From an uncultured Coriobacteriaceae bacterium (GTDB taxonomy: Bacteria > Actinomycetota > Coriobacteriia > Coriobacteriales > Eggerthellaceae): a DNA stretch of 64,000 bases. This document shows positions 60,696 to 64,000 of the stretch, piece by piece. The notes under the pieces are model-generated. The model had not been told where the DNA came from. It saw only the letters and a program-made list of their open reading frames with translations, and searched no databases. How positions within the stretch are numbered: position 1 is the stretch's first letter; every line of letters starts with the position of its first letter. The stretch is from contig UQDJ01000001.1 of NCBI GenBank assembly GCA_900539675.1, positions 62,001 through 126,000 of the forward strand. The letters run 5' to 3'. A program made the translations under genes and the position numbers.

Positions 60696-61757
60696 TTAGT
60701 AACGCACGTACCACATGCCCGGATGCACCGCACTAATCTTTACCACATCACCTGTTCGCGGCGCATGAATCATCATGCCATTACCAATATAAACACCCGT
60801 ATGGTGACTATTCAGTGCGAAGTCGCCCGGCTGCGGGTTAGAAACGCGCTGCCAGCCGGCCATGGTGTACGTGGTGCACCAGTGACTACCATAGTTGCCA
60901 GTAATGCAGTAACCCACTAAACCGGAACAGTCAAACGAATTCGGACCAGAAGCACCCCACACGTAGGGCTTGCCCAGCTGAGCATATGCACGGTCAACGA
61001 TGACGTTGCCGGTAACCGTTTGTGGCTTGGAATTATTTGTTGAACCACCGCTGCTCTGCTGCTGTTGTTGTTGCTGCTGAAGTGCTGCCTGAGCAGCTGC
61101 CTGACGAGCCTTTTCGGCTTCTTCCTCTTCCTTTTTCAGCAACTCTTCAGCTTCAGCCGACAAGCTATCGTACTTCTGCTGCATTTCGTTGGTGGTAGCT
61201 TCGGCCTGATCCTTTACCTGTTTGGCTTCGTTGGCCTTATCGGAGGCTACCTTAGCCTGCTGTTCGGCTTCATCTTGAGCGTTCTGCAGTTCAACACGAG
61301 CATCTTTAGTCTGCTGAACCAGCTGCGCATCATCGGAATTGAGCTGCTCTAACACATTCCACGTGGTAGCAAAGTCTTCAAAGGAAGTGGCACCTAAAAT
61401 GACGTCCAAAAATGACGTAGAGCCTGAACGGTACATGCTGCGAGCACGATCGCCCAGCTGCTGCTGATAGCCTTCGATTTCCTTGGTTTTTGCTTCTACC
61501 TTAGCTTTGGCTTCATCAACCTTTTGCTCAGCTGCTTTCTGTTCATCTAATGCGGTGTAATACGCATCAGACGCTTCATCCAGCTTTTGCTGCATATCAT
61601 TGAGCTGATCGAGCGCTTGCTGCGCTTCAGCCTGTTTTTCGGCAGCGGTAGGTTCCGCGAACGCGGAGACGGAGGGCACCATAAGGCCCGCAACCAGCAA
61701 AACAGCCATCAAAGCTGCAATGCCTATACGCTTTTTGGATGCAATGTTTGTGCTCAT
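60696..61757 (-). CDS. Secreted NlpC/P60 peptidoglycan hydrolase, copy 1
   Basis: Exported D,L-endopeptidase-like cell-wall hydrolase, 353 aa. It has a signal peptide (IGIAALMAVLLVAGLMVPSVSAFA) and a long coiled coil (about 36-225) with an internal SMYRSGSTSFLDVILGATSFEDFATTWNVLEQL element typical of CwlO/RipA-like regulators. A Gln-run and Ser/Gly linker follow, then the C-terminal NlpC/P60 domain (about 245-353). Catalytic Cys is in NSFDCSGLVGYC, His in NSHHTGVYIGN and the third residue, His, in MIHAPRTGDVV. The downstream paralogue at 62106-63248 is closely similar. Confidence 0.94.
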   Translation of the reverse strand: MSTNIASKKRIGIAALMAVLLVAGLMVPSVSAFAEPTAAEKQAEAQQALDQLNDMQQKLDEASDAYYTALDEQKAAEQKVDEAKAKVEAKTKEIEGYQQQLGDRARSMYRSGSTSFLDVILGATSFEDFATTWNVLEQLNSDDAQLVQQTKDARVELQNAQDEAEQQAKVASDKANEAKQVKDQAEATTNEMQQKYDSLSAEAEELLKKEEEEAEKARQAAAQAALQQQQQQQQSSGGSTNNSKPQTVTGNVIVDRAYAQLGKPYVWGASGPNSFDCSGLVGYCITGNYGSHWCTTYTMAGWQRVSNPQPGDFALNSHHTGVYIGNGMMIHAPRTGDVVKISAVHPGMWYVRY

Positions 61758-61858
61758 CTGGGGAATCCTTCCTCTGGATCAGCAAGTAGTACGTTTAAGC
61801 GATAGCGCATAAATCCTAGCAGACCCGGCATTGTCATCGCAATGAATTCACACCTTAA

Positions 61859-61921
61859 CCACGCCCTATGAACGGATGACCACGCTTTATACAACAATGA
61901 GCCCACCCTATACATAAACGG
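61859..61921. repeat. 21-bp degenerate tandem repeat between the two NlpC/P60 genes
   Basis: Three units of 21 bp (61859-61879, 61880-61900, 61901-61921) sharing the pattern CCACGC-C/T-TATA/G-AAC. They are the main feature of the 348-bp gap 61758-62105, apart from a terminator at 61993-62014. I see no gene in the gap. Confidence 0.65.
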
Positions 61922-61992
61922 AACGCCTCAAAACAACTCCCTCACAATTCGTGAAGCAATAAGTACACCCTATAAGGTGGCACCTTATGAAA

Positions 61993-62014
61993 GAAGCTCG
62001 CCGAAGCGAGCTTC
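61993..62014 (-). terminator. Terminator after NlpC/P60 copy 2
   Basis: Perfect nine-bp stem GAAGCTCGC / GCGAGCTTC with TTCG loop on the minus strand, then TTTCATAAGG. It separates the two paralogues into individual transcripts. Confidence 0.8.
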
Positions 62015-62105
62015 CTGTGCGTTATTACATTGATGCGACTTCGCGAGTATGCGCGCTCTTCGAGTTAGCTATAAGAGCAACGCCTTACGAAGCGTATCTT
62101 CGCTC

Positions 62106-63248
62106 TTAGTAGCGAACGTAGATCATGCCGGAATGTACCGCGCTGATCTTTACCACATCACCTGTCTGCGGAGCATGAATCATCTGGCCGCCGCCAATGT
62201 AAATGCCACAATGATGGTCATTGACGCAGATATCGCCCGGCTGCGGGTTGCTTACTTGCGTCCAGCCCATAAAGGTGCCGGTCGTACCCAAACGCGTGCC
62301 ATACGATCCGCTCAAGCAGTAGCTTACCAAGCCAGAGCAGTCGAAGGAATCAGGACCGCAAGCACCCCATGAGTAGGGCTTGCCCAGCTGTGCATAAGCA
62401 CGATCAACAACTACGTTGCCCGTTACCGACTGAGGCTTAGAGTTGTTAGAGCCGCTTGGTTTGCTGGGCTTAGGCTTGCTTGGGCTTTGGTGAGTGCCTT
62501 CATCGCCACCGTTGCCGCCGTTGCCGCCGTTGCCGCCGTTGTTGTTAGAGCCACCGGCGTTGCCGGACTCGATAGCCTGCTCGGCCTGCTGAGCCTGAGC
62601 TGCATCAGCTGCTGCCTGCTCCTGCTTTACCAGTTCCTGTGCTTCAGCGGACAAACCGTTGTACACATTCTGCATTTCAGATGCCTTCTGGTCAGCAGCA
62701 TCGGCAACCTGCTTGGCTTCTTCAGCCTTATCAGATGCTACCTTAGCCTGCTGCTCTGCCTCATCCTTAGCGGATTGCAGCTCTTCGCGTGCCGTCTTGG
62801 TTTCTTGAACCAGCTGAGCATCGTCGTTGTTCATATCCTCAAGAACATTCCACGTGGTAGCAAAGTCTTCAAATGAATTTGCACCCAGAATGACGTCCAA
62901 AAACGTGGTGGAACCTGAGCGATACATATCACGAGCACGTTCGCCCAACTTTTGCTGATGATCTTCAATCTCAGCTGACTTTTCCTGGATCTTATCCTGA
63001 GCTTCTTGGACCTTCGCTTCAGCGTCCATCTGCTCCTGCAAAGCGTTCTGGTAATTTCCGCTTGCTTCGTCAAGTTCTGCCTGATAGGCGTTCAACTTCT
63101 GTAATGCTGCATCAGCCTCAGCCTGTTTATCATCGGCCGGGCTAGCAAAAGCGCTGGTTGCCGGAACAGCCAAACCTACTGCTAACACCACTGCGAAAAA
63201 GGCGCTGAGTACAGTCTTTCCATTAAAGGCATGTGTGTGTTCAGCCAT
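62106..63248 (-). CDS. Secreted NlpC/P60 peptidoglycan hydrolase, copy 2
   Basis: Paralogue of the neighbouring hydrolase, 380 aa. It has a signal peptide (TVLSAFFAVVLAVGLAVPATSAFA), a coiled coil (about 38-215) with the matching DMYRSGSTTFLDVILGANSFEDFATTWNVLE element, a Gly/Asn-rich then Ser/Lys/Pro-rich linker (about 220-275), and the NlpC/P60 domain. Cys is in DSFDCSGLVSYC, His in NDHHCGIYIGGG and the third His in MIHAPQTGDVV. The linker includes NGG repeats from a 9-bp tandem repeat and is longer than in copy 1. The two genes arose by tandem duplication, and the ends of both proteins are nearly identical. Confidence 0.94.
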   Translation of the reverse strand: MAEHTHAFNGKTVLSAFFAVVLAVGLAVPATSAFASPADDKQAEADAALQKLNAYQAELDEASGNYQNALQEQMDAEAKVQEAQDKIQEKSAEIEDHQQKLGERARDMYRSGSTTFLDVILGANSFEDFATTWNVLEDMNNDDAQLVQETKTAREELQSAKDEAEQQAKVASDKAEEAKQVADAADQKASEMQNVYNGLSAEAQELVKQEQAAADAAQAQQAEQAIESGNAGGSNNNGGNGGNGGNGGDEGTHQSPSKPKPSKPSGSNNSKPQSVTGNVVVDRAYAQLGKPYSWGACGPDSFDCSGLVSYCLSGSYGTRLGTTGTFMGWTQVSNPQPGDICVNDHHCGIYIGGGQMIHAPQTGDVVKISAVHSGMIYVRY

Positions 63249-63455
63249 ATGTTTAGAGCCTCCTTAAGCTCGCGCTGCTTTGCGTTGATTGGAGCATTTT
63301 CGTCTTACAGTTCAAAGTCGCAAAGTGACGCTGTAGGCCATGGTAACAAAAGAGCCTTCCGCAATGCAAAATAATGTGAAGCCAGCCTTCATAATGCCAG
63401 GTCATCGGCATGTTTTGCACATCCTACCAACCCCGGTCCATCCGCGAGAAGCCAA

Positions 63456-63560
63456 TATGAATAACGCGCGTCGTTATAGTAGGAGCACAACACGGCTGGA
63501 TTGCGTCATTAAAGCGGGAACACCACACGGCTGGATTGTGTCGTTAAAGCAGGGACACCA
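63456..63560. repeat. 35-bp tandem repeat upstream of NlpC/P60 copy 2
   Basis: Two close copies (63491-63525 and 63526-63560, each beginning CACGGCTGGATTG) and a more diverged one before them (63456-63490). They lie in the 352-bp gap 63249-63600 between the hydrolase and nhaA; nothing else is recognisable there. Confidence 0.75.
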
Positions 63561-63600
63561 CATATACGATCAGTTTTCCCAAACGCTATGCTACACGGAT

Positions 63601-64000
63601 TTAGCTACGCATACTCTCTTCCTCATGCATCTTGCGCTCACCCGCTTTAAGTTCGGCTTCCACTTCAGCACCAATTTCGGCATCGGCTTGCTGATGATCC
63701 CTCTTGTAACGGCGCTCCGCTTCATGAGCACCATGGGTCTGTAAGTTGCTCAGCGACGGCAGCTTCATTTCGAAGCGAAGACCCTTCAAAGAAGCAGCCT
63801 TTGCCTGTACGAACAGGAAGCAGAAGCCAGCGACGCCTGCTACCAGCGATGCCGCCAAAATGGCCACCTTAGCAATCATGATGTCTGCCGGATCAACAAA
63901 GGCTAAATTCGCAACAAAGATTGCCATCGTAAAGCCGACACCACCCAGTAAGGCAGCTCCTAACATATGTGCCCAATTCACGTTTTCAGGCAAGCTGGAA
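63601..64000 (-). CDS. nhaA: Na+/H+ antiporter NhaA, C-terminal part (5' end beyond window)
   Basis: Membrane antiporter exporting Na+ in exchange for H+. The 133 codons visible hold the last transmembrane helices with the NhaA signature GAALLGGVGFTMAIFVANLAF and AKVAILAASLVAGVAGFCFLF. A charged cytoplasmic tail rich in Glu, Ala and Arg follows, longer than in E. coli NhaA. The reading frame stays open to the window end, so the TTG codon near 63993 is not a real start. Confidence 0.93.
   Translation of the reverse strand, partial: SSLPENVNWAHMLGAALLGGVGFTMAIFVANLAFVDPADIMIAKVAILAASLVAGVAGFCFLFVQAKAASLKGLRFEMKLPSLSNLQTHGAHEAERRYKRDHQQADAEIGAEVEAELKAGERKMHEEESMRS

Overview
The window is a gene-dense chromosomal segment of about 50% GC. 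Most features point to an anaerobic actinobacterium of class Coriobacteriia: an fhaA-fhaB-pstP-rodA/pbp-pknB cell-wall signalling cluster, GatCAB, ClpC under a CIRCE element, an FMN-riboswitch ECF riboflavin transporter, a histidine operon with short HisG plus HisZ, and a 2-hydroxyacyl-CoA dehydratase with its activator. The low GC for that class suggests a Cryptobacterium-like or Atopobium-like member, but this placement is inferred from gene content, not a database result. Six tRNA genes are present, and no rRNA, CRISPR array, prophage or insertion sequence was seen.

Layout. Positions 1-10678 (minus strand) hold a histidine operon read right to left: hisZ-hisG fusion, hisD, hisC, hisB, hisH, hisA, hisF, hisI. 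It continues into a DUF5685 gene and a DnaJ-like gene, and then dnaK, which runs off the left edge. A 300-bp divergent region with two perfect inverted repeats separates it from a universal stress protein gene. Positions 11620-18091 carry an NSS transporter, a DUF1648 protein, gatCAB and an mscS channel. engB and rnhA follow on the plus strand. Positions 19500-24054 (minus) encode a 2-hydroxyacid dehydrogenase (SerA type), a dehydratase activator and two dehydratase subunits.

Positions 24487-32370 (plus) form the cell-wall growth and phosphosignalling operon: FhaA, FhaB, PstP phosphatase, a single polypeptide joining a RodA/FtsW polymerase to a class B PBP transpeptidase, and a PknB kinase with four PASTA repeats. 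An MFS transporter and a divergent LysR regulator follow. An FMN riboswitch then heads ribU-ecfA1-ecfA2-ecfT and an FMN-binding-type oxidase. Positions 38841-50963 are mixed housekeeping: shikimate kinase-like, EamA exporter, DUF2207, CrcB, LemA, IspE, TadA, AroE, ABC-F ATPase, ferrochelatase and a second universal stress protein. Positions 51056-60423 (minus) hold a TetR regulator, cysS, ispF, ispD, clpC (CIRCE), lysS, greA and tatA. The right end has two tandem paralogous secreted NlpC/P60 hydrolases and the 3' part of nhaA.

The most unusual recurring feature is a set of degenerate tandem repeats with a private unit at each locus (mostly 9-21 bp, one of 35 bp). They fill many intergenic gaps and also appear in frame inside coding regions (DUF5685, HemH, the HisD tail). 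Other points worth following are the RodA-PBP and HisZ-HisG fusions, two apparently leaderless genes (eamA, hemH), paired operator-like motifs upstream of engB and between his and usp, and a shikimate kinase-like protein lacking a substrate-binding arginine.
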